A DNA stretch of 64,000 nucleotides, taken from NCBI RefSeq assembly GCF_004011175.1, contig NZ_RQXX01000001.1, forward strand, positions 920,536 through 984,535, written 5' to 3'. Shown in pieces: positions 37,501-46,845 of the stretch (its first letter is position 1; the number at the start of each line of letters is the position of its first letter). Below the pieces are notes generated by a model, which saw only the letters and a program-made list of their open reading frames with translations, was not told the origin of the DNA and made no database searches. A program made the position numbers and the translations under genes. Origin of the DNA: Mesobaculum littorinae (lineage in GTDB: Bacteria; Pseudomonadota; Alphaproteobacteria; Rhodobacterales; Rhodobacteraceae).

Positions 37501-39180
37501 TCAGATCGCTGTCAGCCCCTTCGGGCAATGCCAGGGCAAGAGCTTGTCATACTCAGACAATGGCAACTTATTTGCAAGCTTTTCGAAAACCCATGTGAAG
37601 TAGGCATGCGGCTCAACTCCATTCAGTTTGCATGTGCCAATCAGGCTGCTCATAATTGTCCAGACCTTGCCGCCGAACTCTGATCCAGCGAAAAGGGCAT
37701 TCTTGCGAAGCAAAGCCAGGGGCCTGATCGTGTTCTCTACCGCGTTGTTGTCCATCTCCACGCGTCCATCTGTCAGAAATATGCGCAATCCGTGACGAAT
37801 TTTCATCGTGTAATTAACCGCTTCACCGAGGACTGATTTCGATGGGATCTGAGAGCTGAGCACCTCCAGGTAACCGAACAGATCATCAACGATAGGTTTG
37901 CTTTGAACCTCTCGAACAGCCTGCCGGACCGCTGCCGACGCATTTTGTGACAGCAACACCTTTTCGATTCCGTAGAGCTCTCCTATGCGCCTCAGCACCT
38001 CTCGTGCCTCGATTGAACCACTCTTCTCTATCGGCTCGAATTTCCGCCTCGCATGCGTCCAGCAGAAGGCAAGGGTGAGTGGCCCGCCAGCTCGATCTTT
38101 CCTAGTCAAGCGGTTGTATCCCGCATAGGCATCTACTTGCAGGGTGCCTTTGAACCCTTCGAGAATTGCCTCTGCGTGCCGCCCTTCGCGCGAAGTGGCA
38201 AAGTGAAACGCAACGGCGGATGGCTTATTGCCCATCCAGCGACGGTCATCTCGACATAAAGCCCAAGCAAAACAGGTTTTAGTCTTTCCCAGGCCGGGCT
38301 GTAAAACAGGTATTCGCGTTTCATCTGCAAAAAGCTTCGAGTCGGCCTTGATATCTATAAGCAACGCTTCATAGATCGGCTTCAGTAGAGCGCCCGCCTT
38401 CAGTGTTAAGCGGCTGAGCGTAGCTCTGCTCAATCGGGCTCCTGAGCGGCCAAATATTTGCTCAAGTCGGTACAGTGGTAGGAAATCTGCATACTTCGAT
38501 ACCAAGATGCCAACCACCGCACTATCGTCGAAACGAGTGTAGTCAAATACGCGGGATTTCGTTCGGGCTTGCACAAAACGATCGCAGTTTCGACAAGTGT
38601 ATTTTTGATAGACCTCTTTTTTGATGTATATCTCGGCAGGTTTATGAGCCAATTTTTCAATTATCTGCGGAACCATTCTCACTCTGCCGCAGCCACAGGA
38701 ACAAAACTGGTCAGGCTCCGGTTCGATGATCTGCGTTTCGCGACGAAGGTGCTATGGGGTCTTAAGGTGTTTTTTGCCGAGCATCCCACGAGGCTTCGCC
38801 TCTACCTTTTCGGTTGTCGTGCCGACCACGTTCTCAATATCATTCACCTCAGATACGTTGCTTCCGCTGGATTGAATGGTATTCAATGAATTCTTCCCAA
38901 CGCGAATGCCTCTGAGGTGGCTCTTCTCGCTACTTGGCCCAAACCTTTCCCTTTGGAAGTTCTTGAGCTGAGCTTCTTTTCTCTTAAGAGCCGCGTGCAA
39001 TACCTTCGTCTCCGCTGTCGCTGTCGACAGTCTGGCTTTCAGTTTGACAAACTCATCATCGCGTTGACGATCCGCCTGTTTGATCGTATCCGAGAGATCT
39101 TGAACATACCTGTCCTGGTGGCCTGCGAGTTGGGCGCAGGCCGCTTGTATAATATCCATCCCATCATCCCAGTGGCCCAA
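37501..39180 (-). pseudogene. tnpC: IS66-family transposase TnpC, interrupted by an in-frame amber codon
   Basis: The 559 sense codons plus one internal stop encode a whole IS66 TnpC. First comes an N-terminal helical/leucine-rich part (QRERFGPSSEKS near residue 78). Then a zinc-finger-like FCSCGCGRVR, YTCRNCDRFV, and the DDE domain with Asp in LFADETRIPVL, Asp in LQVDAYAGYNRL and Glu in VEMDNNAVENTIRPLALLRKNALF. A TAG at 38752-38754 splits it in frame (HLKTP-stop-HLRRETQ), with no frameshift. Unless the stop is suppressed, only the 142-residue head or an internally started tail would be made. It lies 9.7 kb from tnpA/tnpB and is markedly AT-richer than they are. Confidence 0.85.
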
Positions 39181-39362
39181 AAGGGTCTTGGCTCAAAACC
39201 GCAAGCAAGACCCGAGTGTGCATGCCCGTGGGGTGACGGGCATGAGGCTTGGCTTCTTCGTTCTTGTCGGGGATAGATGCGATGTCGCGCCGAGCGATTT
39301 TTCGAGGCCCTCGGGATTGGCGTCCCGGGGCCTCAACTCTTCCAGAGCCCTTTGCTTCTAGT

Positions 39363-39617
39363 TCATGTTCCGTCTCCGCCGTTAGCAGTGTAGCGGTCCG
39401 GAAAAAGAACTTCAGGGCGAGTAGCCAATGCTTGCGCCAAGATCAGCTCGATGCGCGCGGATCTACTTTTCCCAAGTGAAACCGCACTGACAGAAGACAC
39501 GCTAACCTCAGCGCGTCTCGCAATCTCAGCGAAGGTCAGGCCACGCAGGGAAAGCTCGTATCGGATTCGAGCATGTCTTTCTCTATCGATGGCCAAATCC
39601 AATGGGGCGCCTTTCAC
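39363..39617 (-). CDS. Small HTH regulator (Ner/Nlp-like)
   Basis: The 84-residue protein contains one helix-turn-helix: LRGLTFAEIARRAEVSVSSVSAVSLGKSRSARIELILAQAL, shown in part around residues 28-65. This resembles the Ner/SfsB lambda-repressor-type regulators found in phages and restriction-modification loci. The start is probably GTG at 39617. It is divergent from hsdM, with 443 bases between them that contain four identical 10-bp motifs, so it is a good candidate to control the restriction operon and itself. Confidence 0.75.
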   Translation of the reverse strand: MKGAPLDLAIDRERHARIRYELSLRGLTFAEIARRAEVSVSSVSAVSLGKSRSARIELILAQALATRPEVLFPDRYTANGGDGT

Positions 39618-39733
39618 ATTCGCGAATCACTTAAGAGGGAAGTGGCGCACTGAACAATGAAGATCAATAGTGAAGTTGATATAAGAAGTTGACGGATATT
39701 TGTGAAACGCTGCTGTCGGTCGAATAATCAGAA

Positions 39734-39855
39734 TTTTTCGCAAGGGCAATAATAAGTTTTTCGCAAGTCGTCATCTCAGCTATAATGGATTAGTAGTATG
39801 CGCTTTGCGCGGGATTCGCCCTATTTTTCGCAAATCCTTAATTAATTTTTCGCAA
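39734..39855 (+). repeat. Four direct repeats TTTTTCGCAA (candidate operators)
   Basis: Exact copies begin at 39734, 39757, 39824 and 39846. They form two pairs with start-to-start spacing of 23 and 22 bases, about two helical turns, so proteins bound to each pair would lie on the same DNA face. The second copy overlaps the -35 position of the TATAAT promoter. Confidence 0.8.
39758..39786 (+). promoter_or_regulatory. Predicted promoter of the hsd operon
   Basis: A perfect -10 TATAAT at 39781-39786 faces hsdM. The -35 position (39758-39763) reads TTTTCG, a poor match that lies within a TTTTTCGCAA repeat, consistent with control by a bound regulator. The leader would be about 270 bases. Confidence 0.5.
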
Positions 39856-40060
39856 TTCTTTCGGACGCTTGCTTGGCGTCGTTTTTTTCTGCACCTTTTT
39901 TGACGTTGCCGGCCAGTAGCCCATTCAGGGTCGGCAGTTTCAAGGTCTTGGCTCGACTTGGTCAGGCAAGGTGTATCTGTTCCTCGCGGCCAAGAGGCGC
40001 TAGACCTGAGATCAACTCGCGCGAAGAGAATGCGGGCGACTTGGCGAAGGGCAGAGCACG

Positions 40061-42514
40061 ATGGCTATCAAGAAGAGCGATATCTACAGATCCCTGTGGG
40101 ACAGCTGTGACCAGCTGCGGGGTGGCATGGATGCTTCCCTCTACAAGGACTACATCCTCACGCTTCTGTTCGTGAAGTACGTCTCTGACCGCGTGGGCAA
40201 GCCCGACGCGTTGATCGAGGTCCCCCAGGGCTGTTCTTTCGAGGACCTTCAGAAGCTTCGTGGCACCAAGGACATTGGCGAAGGTATCGACACGGCCATC
40301 GCCGGGATTGCCGAGGCCAACGACCTCAAAAACGTCATCGACCGTGCCTACTTCAACGATTCCGAGAAGTTCGGCCGTGGCGCCAAGATGGTCACGACGC
40401 TGACCGCGCTCATCAACATCTTCAGCCGGGAAGAGCTAAACTTCAGCCGCAACCGGGCCGATGGCGACGACATCCTGGGCGACGCCTATGAATACCTGAT
40501 GCGCAACTTCGCGACCGAGTCCGGCAAGAGCAAGGGGCAGTTCTATACACCTGCGGAGGTTTCGCGTGTCGTCGCCGCCGTTGCGGGCGTCAGTCGCGCC
40601 ACGAGCCCGAAGCAGACCGTTTATGACCCCACCTGTGGCTCCGGATCGTTGCTCCTGAAGGCCGCTGACGCCGCCGACGTCCCGCTCACCATCTACGGGC
40701 AGGAATTCGACATCACCACCCGCGGCCTGGCCAAGATGAACATGATCATGCATGGGCGCGAGGATGCAGATGTCGCCCAAGGCGATGTCATCGCCGAGCC
40801 CCAGTTCAAGGCGTCAGAAACCGAACTTCTCACCTTCGACTTCGTCGTCGCCAATCCGCCGTTCTCGGCCAAGGCCTGGGGCTCAGGCCTGACCAGCGAA
40901 ACCCGCTATGGCCGCTTTGACCTCGGTATGCCGCCCGACAAGAACGGCGACTTCGCCTTCCTGCTGCACATCTTGGGTTCGATGAAGGCCGCCGGCTCCG
41001 GCGCGGTCATCCTGCCCCACGGCGTGCTCTTCCGCGGCAACAAGGAAGCCGAGCTTCGCGAGAAGATCCTCAAGCGCGGCTACATCAAGGCGATCATCGG
41101 CCTGCCCGCGAACCTCTTCTACGGCACCGGCATCCCGGCCTCGATCATCGTGCTCGACAAATCCCAGGCCCAGGCCGAGCGCCCCGTCTTCATGATCGAC
41201 GCCTCGCGCGGCTTCATCAAGGACGGCAACAAGAATCGCCTGCGTGAGCGGGACATCCACAAGATCACCGACGCCTATACGCGCCAGGCCGAGATCGCGG
41301 GCTATTCCCGCCTCGTCCCCTGGGCCGAAATCACGCGTAACGACTTCAACCTTAACATCCCGCGTTACATCGACGGCTCCGACCCCGAGGATCTGCAGGA
41401 CATCGAGGCGCACCTGAAGGGTGGCGTGCCCAACCGCGACATCGACGGGCTGGCTGAGTTCTGGGAGGTCATGCCCGGCATCCGCGCCACGCTCTTCGGG
41501 CCGAACCCGCGCCTGGGCTATTCCGATCCGCTGGTCGAGCCGGAGGAGGTGCGCAGCACCATCCGCAACCACGCCGAGTTCGCCGCCTTCCAGACGCGCG
41601 TCCATGGCATCCTCGATGGCTGGGCGGGGGCGAATGCGCCGCGCATGGATGGCATCCAGGTGGGCGAAAAGCCCAAGGAGCTGATCCACACCATCGCCGA
41701 GGACATGCTCGACCGCTTTGCCGATGCGCCCCTGATCGACCGCTACGAGGCGTATCAGCGGCTCATGTCCTACTGGGCCGAGACCATGCAGGACGATGTC
41801 TTCATCATCGCTCATGACGGCTGGGAGGCGGCGAAAGAACTTCGCACTGCACGGCATGAGTACGTAAAGTCAAAAGACGGCAAGAAAGATAACATCAAAT
41901 GGCTGGAAGAAGCCGACCTCACCGTGAACAAGGTGCGCCTTGTGGCCGATGTCATCCCGCCCCGGCTGATCGTCGCGCGCTTCTTCCCTGAATTGCAACA
42001 GGCCGTCGATGACGCGCAGGCCAAGGCCGAAGAGCTGGGCCGCGAGATCGAGGAACTGGTCGAGGAACACGGGGCCGAGGGCGGACTGCTGGCGGATGCA
42101 CTGACCGAGGCGGGCAAGCTGACCGCGGCCTCCGTCAAGGCACGCCAGAAATCCGGCGAGGCCGAGCCGGAGGAGGCGAAGCTGCTGAAGCAGGTGGCCA
42201 AGCTGATGACGGCCGAAACGGCGGCGAAGAAAGCGGTCAAGGAAGCCGAAGAGGGGCTGACCGAGACCACGCTGAAGAAATACCCTGAGCTGACCGAGGA
42301 AGAGATCCGCTCCCTGGTCGTGGATGACAAATGGCTGACCGATATCGCCGATCTGATCGAGGCCGAGATCGAGGCGCGGACCGAGCAGATGACCGCCCGG
42401 GTGCGGGTGCTGACGGAGCGGTATGGGCTAACCATCGGATCAGTGCTCGAAGATTGCCGCGCCGCCGATGAAAAGGTCTCGAAGCACCTCTCGGCAATGG
42501 GGTATTCAGCATGA
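40061..42514 (+). CDS. hsdM: Type I restriction-modification system, methyltransferase subunit HsdM
   Basis: HsdM methylates adenine at sites chosen by HsdS and is also part of the restriction complex. The 817-residue protein has the N-terminal HsdM helical domain (SDIYRSLWDSCDQLRGGMDASLYKDYILTLLF), the SAM motif I DPTCGSGSLLLKAA near residue 190, and the catalytic motif IV NPPF near residue 265. A long C-terminal extension with charged coiled coil spans residues 650-760. The extension makes it longer than EcoKI-type HsdM but is seen in one common subgroup. Its last 4 bases overlap hsdS (ATGA). Confidence 0.95.
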   Translation: MAIKKSDIYRSLWDSCDQLRGGMDASLYKDYILTLLFVKYVSDRVGKPDALIEVPQGCSFEDLQKLRGTKDIGEGIDTAIAGIAEANDLKNVIDRAYFNDSEKFGRGAKMVTTLTALINIFSREELNFSRNRADGDDILGDAYEYLMRNFATESGKSKGQFYTPAEVSRVVAAVAGVSRATSPKQTVYDPTCGSGSLLLKAADAADVPLTIYGQEFDITTRGLAKMNMIMHGREDADVAQGDVIAEPQFKASETELLTFDFVVANPPFSAKAWGSGLTSETRYGRFDLGMPPDKNGDFAFLLHILGSMKAAGSGAVILPHGVLFRGNKEAELREKILKRGYIKAIIGLPANLFYGTGIPASIIVLDKSQAQAERPVFMIDASRGFIKDGNKNRLRERDIHKITDAYTRQAEIAGYSRLVPWAEITRNDFNLNIPRYIDGSDPEDLQDIEAHLKGGVPNRDIDGLAEFWEVMPGIRATLFGPNPRLGYSDPLVEPEEVRSTIRNHAEFAAFQTRVHGILDGWAGANAPRMDGIQVGEKPKELIHTIAEDMLDRFADAPLIDRYEAYQRLMSYWAETMQDDVFIIAHDGWEAAKELRTARHEYVKSKDGKKDNIKWLEEADLTVNKVRLVADVIPPRLIVARFFPELQQAVDDAQAKAEELGREIEELVEEHGAEGGLLADALTEAGKLTAASVKARQKSGEAEPEEAKLLKQVAKLMTAETAAKKAVKEAEEGLTETTLKKYPELTEEEIRSLVVDDKWLTDIADLIEAEIEARTEQMTARVRVLTERYGLTIGSVLEDCRAADEKVSKHLSAMGYSA

Positions 42515-43734
42515 ACCCCATTCCAGATGATTGGTCTCGACTGACGCTTTTGGATCACCTGAAGCGACCGGCCACATACGGCGTGGTTAAGGCGGGAACT
42601 TTCGTATCTTCAGGCGTGCCAATGTTGCGCGGCGGCGACATTAAGTCGGGTCGCATCTCTACTGATGTGCCCTTAATTACCCATGAAAAAGATGCCGAGT
42701 ATGCGCGAACGCGCTTGGAGGCGGACGACGTGGTTGTCGCACTGGTCGGCTATCCCGGCGAGAGTGCTATAGTCCCGCCTCGGCTCGTGGGCGCCAATAT
42801 TTCGCGGGCGGTTGGTCTTTTGCGCCTTTCAGGCGGATTGAGACCGGACTACCTCGTCCACTTTCTTAATTCGTCTATGGGGCGCTCGGAATTCCTTCGT
42901 CCGGGTGCCGGATCAGCGCAAATGGTCGTCAACCTAAAGGACCTGAACAAGCTCGAAGTGCCTTGCCCGCCAACCTCCAAAGAACAGGAAGCCATCGCCG
43001 AAGCGCTTTCGGATGCGGATGCGCTGATCGAGGGGCTGGAGCGGCTGATCGCCAAGAAGCGGCTCATCAAGCAGGGCGCGATGCAGGACCTCCTGACCGC
43101 CAAGCGCCGCCTTCCAGGGTTCTCGGGGGACTGGGACAGCTTCCTGCTCGGCGATTTCTTGAACTTCAAAAACGGTCTCAACAAGGCGAAGTCTTTCTTC
43201 GGACACGGGACGCCGATCGTGAACTACATGGATGTGTTTGGCGGTGGCCGCATTGACGCTGCGTCGATCGCCGGCTTGGTGGAAGTGACGACCGCAGAGC
43301 AATCTGCCTACGGGGTGAAGGACGGAGACATCCTCTTCACTCGAACTTCCGAAACCCCCGATGAGATCGGCTTGGCCGCCGTCGCGGATGGCGTCCCCGA
43401 AGGAACGGTATTCAGTGGCTTCGTGCTTCGTGGTCGGCCCCAGAATGAAAAGCTCACACGGAACTTCTCGAAGTATTGCTTCCGCTCCGAACCGATCCGG
43501 AGACAGATCATCTCAAGGGCGACCTACACCACGCGCGCACTGACGAACGGGCGACAGCTTTCTCAGGTCGAGATCTACGCGCCGAACGACGCCGCCGAGC
43601 AGGATGCAATCGCCTCCGTCCTGACCGCCATGGAAGCTGAGATCCAAGCCCTCGACACCCGTCTCGAAAAGGCGCGGCAGGTGAAGGAGGGAATGATGCA
43701 AAACCTTTTGACCGGACGGATCAGGCTGGTCTGA
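42511..43734 (+). CDS. hsdS: Type I restriction-modification system, specificity subunit HsdS
   Basis: HsdS sets the recognition sequence through two target-recognition domains. The 407-residue protein has domain 1 (about 1-150), then a conserved helical spacer with PPTSKEQEAIAEALSDADALI and KKRLIKQGAMQDLLTAKRRLPGF. Domain 2 (about 205-345) and a matching C-terminal spacer (AEQDAIASVLTAMEAEI, VKEGMMQNLLTGRIRL) follow. Both spacers are complete, so the subunit should be functional. The first domain is less GC-rich than the flanking genes, as is common where recognition domains are exchanged. Confidence 0.95.
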   Translation: MNPIPDDWSRLTLLDHLKRPATYGVVKAGTFVSSGVPMLRGGDIKSGRISTDVPLITHEKDAEYARTRLEADDVVVALVGYPGESAIVPPRLVGANISRAVGLLRLSGGLRPDYLVHFLNSSMGRSEFLRPGAGSAQMVVNLKDLNKLEVPCPPTSKEQEAIAEALSDADALIEGLERLIAKKRLIKQGAMQDLLTAKRRLPGFSGDWDSFLLGDFLNFKNGLNKAKSFFGHGTPIVNYMDVFGGGRIDAASIAGLVEVTTAEQSAYGVKDGDILFTRTSETPDEIGLAAVADGVPEGTVFSGFVLRGRPQNEKLTRNFSKYCFRSEPIRRQIISRATYTTRALTNGRQLSQVEIYAPNDAAEQDAIASVLTAMEAEIQALDTRLEKARQVKEGMMQNLLTGRIRLV

Positions 43735-43776
43735 CACCTTATTTGAACGAGTGATTTCCAGAACGGAGAGGTCCCC

Positions 43777-46700
43777 ATGAGCAAGATCGGCGAGGCGGAA
43801 CGCAAGGCCCAAGATAGGGTCATCGACCTGCTCTGTGGTGACAAATCCGGCACCTCGGGCGGCCTCGGCTGGCGCTACCTGGGCGACTGGCAAAAGCGTG
43901 AGGGCAACGCCAACATCGAGCCCTCCCTGCTCCGCCCCTGGCTGGAGGCGCGCGGCTATGCGCCCGAGGTCATCACTCAGGCCATCACCCGCCTTGAGCG
44001 CGAGGCGCGGATGGAGGGCACCAAGCTTTACGAGGCCAACCAGAGCTTCTACGACATGCTCCGCTACGGCGTGGCCATCGCCCCTGGCCCGGGCGAGGCC
44101 CCCGTCACCGTGCGCTTTGTCGACTGGGGCGATGCGGGCGCAAATGACCTCGGCGTGGCCGAAGAGGTCTCGATCAAGGGCAAGGACGCCAAGGCCTGGA
44201 ACAAGCGGCCCGACCTGGTGCTCTATGTCAACGGTATCGCGCTTGGCGTGGTGGAGTTGAAGAGATCCACCGTGGGCGTGGGGACCGGCATCCGCCAGAC
44301 GCTCGACAACCAGCGGCCCGAGTTTATTCAGCACTTCTTCACCACGGTGCAGATCACCTTTGCGGGCAATGACAGCGAGGGGCTGCGGTATGCCCCGATC
44401 AAGAAGCCGCAGCCCTATTGGCTGGCCTGGAAGGAAGAGAGCGAGATCTCGGCCCGGCTTGACCGCGATGTGACCCAGATGATGGCGCCGACGCGGTTCC
44501 TAGAACTGATCCACGACTTCACGTTGTTCGACGCGGGCATCAAGAAGATCGCCCGCCCGAACCAGTACTTCGCCGTGAAGGCCGCACAAGAGCGCGTCGG
44601 CTCGCGAGAGGGCGGGATCATCTGGCAGACTCAAGGCTCGGGTAAGAGCCTGATCATGGTGATGCTGGCACGCTGGATCCGGGAAGCGTTCCCGGATGGC
44701 CGTATCCTGGTGGTCACCGACCGCAAGGAGCTGGACAGCCAGATTGAGGACGTATTCGGCAATACCGGCGACAAGGTGCGGCGCGCGCGATCAGGCAACG
44801 ACCTGATGGCCGCACTCGCCGATCCGACGGATCGCATCATCTGCTCCCTCGTCCACAAGTTCGGCAAGAAGGAAGAGGGGGAGCTGGAAAGCCTGATCTC
44901 CGATATCCAGAACGCCAACATCGGTGCGCCCAAGGGCGAGTTCTTCGTCTTCATCGACGAGGCGCACCGCACCCAGTCCGGCAAGCTGGCCAAGGCGATG
45001 CGCAAGGTGCTGCCCAAGGCGATGTTCATCGGCTTTACCGGCACGCCCCTGCTGCGGTCCGACAAGGGGACTTCGCTTGAAACCTTCGGCCCCTACATCG
45101 GCAAGCCTTACCGATTTGACGAGGCAGTCGAGGACGGCGTGGTGCTGGACCTGCGGTATGAAGCCCGCGACATCGACCAGAGGATCAGCGCTCCTGAGAA
45201 GATCGACGCCTGGTTCGAGGCCAAGACAAAGGGGCTGACGCCGATCGCTAAGGCGACGCTCAAGCAACGATGGGGTACACTTCAACGTGTGCTGTCGAGC
45301 CGTGACCGGCTGGAGCAGATCGCCAACGATATCATTCTGGATATGGAGATGAAGCCGCGCCTGAACGCGGGCATGGGGAACGCCATGCTTGTGGCGGGCT
45401 CCATCCCCGAAGCGTGCGAGCTCTTCGAGATATTCCGGAAGTCCGGGTCAATTTTGGCCGACAAGTGCGCAATCGTGACGTCCTACAAACGCGCCGCCCC
45501 GGAAATCACCGGTGAAGAAACCGGCATGGGCGAGACCGAGAGACAGCGCGTCCACCGAGTCTACACCGAGCTCTTGGGCGATACGTCGGAGGAAGAGTAC
45601 GAGGAAGAGGCGCTACGGCTGTTCAAAAAAGAGCCGGGGCGGATGAAGCTGCTGATCGTAGTGAGCCGACTGTTGACCGGCTTCGATGCGCCGACGGCCA
45701 CCTATATCTACATCGACAAACAGATGCGGGACCATGGGCTGTTTCAGGCGATCTGCCGGGTGAACCGCTTGGACGGGGATGACAAGGATTTCGGCTATAT
45801 CGTCGACTACAAGGATCTGTTCCGGAACATCGAAAGCGCGGTGGACGACTATACGTCCGAGGCATTCGATGCCTTCGACAAGGAGGATGTCGAAGGCCTG
45901 ATCACGGATCGTGCCGAGCAGGCCGATACGGATCTGCGGACGGCGCGCGATGCCTGGCTTGGGCTTCTCGATGCGGTCGAGCAGCCTAAGGGCGATGATG
46001 AGCTCTTCGCGTATTTCTCCAGCCCCGAAGGCATCGAAAGCGATCCGGACGCGGAAGAGAAAGCTCGCCGCCGCCAAGCGCTTTACAAGTTGGCGGGGCG
46101 CTATGCGCGTGCCTACACGAACGTCGCCGCCGAACCGGACGGATCGGGCTTCAACGAGCTGGAGCTGGCGGAAATGCGCAAGGAGGTCGAGCATGCCATC
46201 GGCGTCCGCGATGCCGTGCGGCTCCACAGCGGCGATGCCGTTGACATGAAGCTCTACGAGCCGGCCATGCGCCACCTGATCGACAATTATATCAGGGCCG
46301 ACGACTCTCAGGCCATCTCTCACCTGGATGACATCAGCCTGATTGACCTGGTCGAGAGCAAAGGGGCCCAAGCCGAGGATGATCTTCCGGCGCCCTCCAA
46401 GCGCAAGCGTGAGAACGTCGCCGAGGCGATCGAGAACAACGTCAGGAAGCTGATCATCGACGAAACACCGGTGAACCCAAAGTTCTACGAGAAGATGTCA
46501 GAGTTGCTGACTGACCTGGTGGCGCAGCGCCGAAGCGGCGCGATCGAGTACGCCGAGTATTTGGAGAAGATCGCGGAGCTGGTAAGGGTCGCGAAATCCG
46601 GGCATGGCAATACCTATCCTGAGAGCATGAAATCGCCCGGGCAGAAGGCGTTGTTCGACAACCTGGGACAAGATGAGGCCCTAGCGCGCCGGGTCGACGA

Positions 46701-46845
46701 GGCAGTACGGGCGACTGCCCCCCACGGGTGGCGCGGTCATACGATGAAAGAAAAGAAAGTCAGACGCTGCCTGGAAGCTGAGATTTCGGATCCCGACACT
46801 GTGGATACGCTACTGCAGATACTGAAGAACCATGGTGAATACTGA
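43777..46845 (+). CDS. hsdR: Type I restriction-modification system, endonuclease/translocase subunit HsdR
   Basis: HsdR translocates DNA and cuts at a distance. The 1022 residues have the PD-(D/E)xK nuclease (RPDLVLYVNGIALGVVELKRS, about 143-163) and Walker A TQGSGKS near residue 287. DEAH as FIDEAHRTQSG near residue 394, motif III GFTGTPL, and motifs V-VI (LLTGFDAPTATYIYIDKQ, LFQAICRVNR) follow. A helical C-terminus is present. All key residues look intact. It begins 42 bases after hsdS with a GGAGAGG site, and the metallopeptidase gene overlaps its end by 14 bases. Confidence 0.96.
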   Translation: MSKIGEAERKAQDRVIDLLCGDKSGTSGGLGWRYLGDWQKREGNANIEPSLLRPWLEARGYAPEVITQAITRLEREARMEGTKLYEANQSFYDMLRYGVAIAPGPGEAPVTVRFVDWGDAGANDLGVAEEVSIKGKDAKAWNKRPDLVLYVNGIALGVVELKRSTVGVGTGIRQTLDNQRPEFIQHFFTTVQITFAGNDSEGLRYAPIKKPQPYWLAWKEESEISARLDRDVTQMMAPTRFLELIHDFTLFDAGIKKIARPNQYFAVKAAQERVGSREGGIIWQTQGSGKSLIMVMLARWIREAFPDGRILVVTDRKELDSQIEDVFGNTGDKVRRARSGNDLMAALADPTDRIICSLVHKFGKKEEGELESLISDIQNANIGAPKGEFFVFIDEAHRTQSGKLAKAMRKVLPKAMFIGFTGTPLLRSDKGTSLETFGPYIGKPYRFDEAVEDGVVLDLRYEARDIDQRISAPEKIDAWFEAKTKGLTPIAKATLKQRWGTLQRVLSSRDRLEQIANDIILDMEMKPRLNAGMGNAMLVAGSIPEACELFEIFRKSGSILADKCAIVTSYKRAAPEITGEETGMGETERQRVHRVYTELLGDTSEEEYEEEALRLFKKEPGRMKLLIVVSRLLTGFDAPTATYIYIDKQMRDHGLFQAICRVNRLDGDDKDFGYIVDYKDLFRNIESAVDDYTSEAFDAFDKEDVEGLITDRAEQADTDLRTARDAWLGLLDAVEQPKGDDELFAYFSSPEGIESDPDAEEKARRRQALYKLAGRYARAYTNVAAEPDGSGFNELELAEMRKEVEHAIGVRDAVRLHSGDAVDMKLYEPAMRHLIDNYIRADDSQAISHLDDISLIDLVESKGAQAEDDLPAPSKRKRENVAEAIENNVRKLIIDETPVNPKFYEKMSELLTDLVAQRRSGAIEYAEYLEKIAELVRVAKSGHGNTYPESMKSPGQKALFDNLGQDEALARRVDEAVRATAPHGWRGHTMKEKKVRRCLEAEISDPDTVDTLLQILKNHGEY

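Larger units (their letters stand above)
39618..40060. promoter_or_regulatory. AT-rich control region upstream of hsdM
   Basis: This 443-base stretch has no gene. It is strikingly AT-rich compared with the genome. It contains an ATTCGCGAAT palindrome at about 39618-39627, a perfect TATAAT at 39781, and four exact copies of TTTTTCGCAA. It should carry the promoters of both the minus-strand HTH gene and the plus-strand hsd operon. Confidence 0.7.

Noticed and set aside
39734-39855. CRISPR-like array
   Set aside because: The four 10-bp repeats are too short and irregular in spacing and there are no cas genes; they look like operators.
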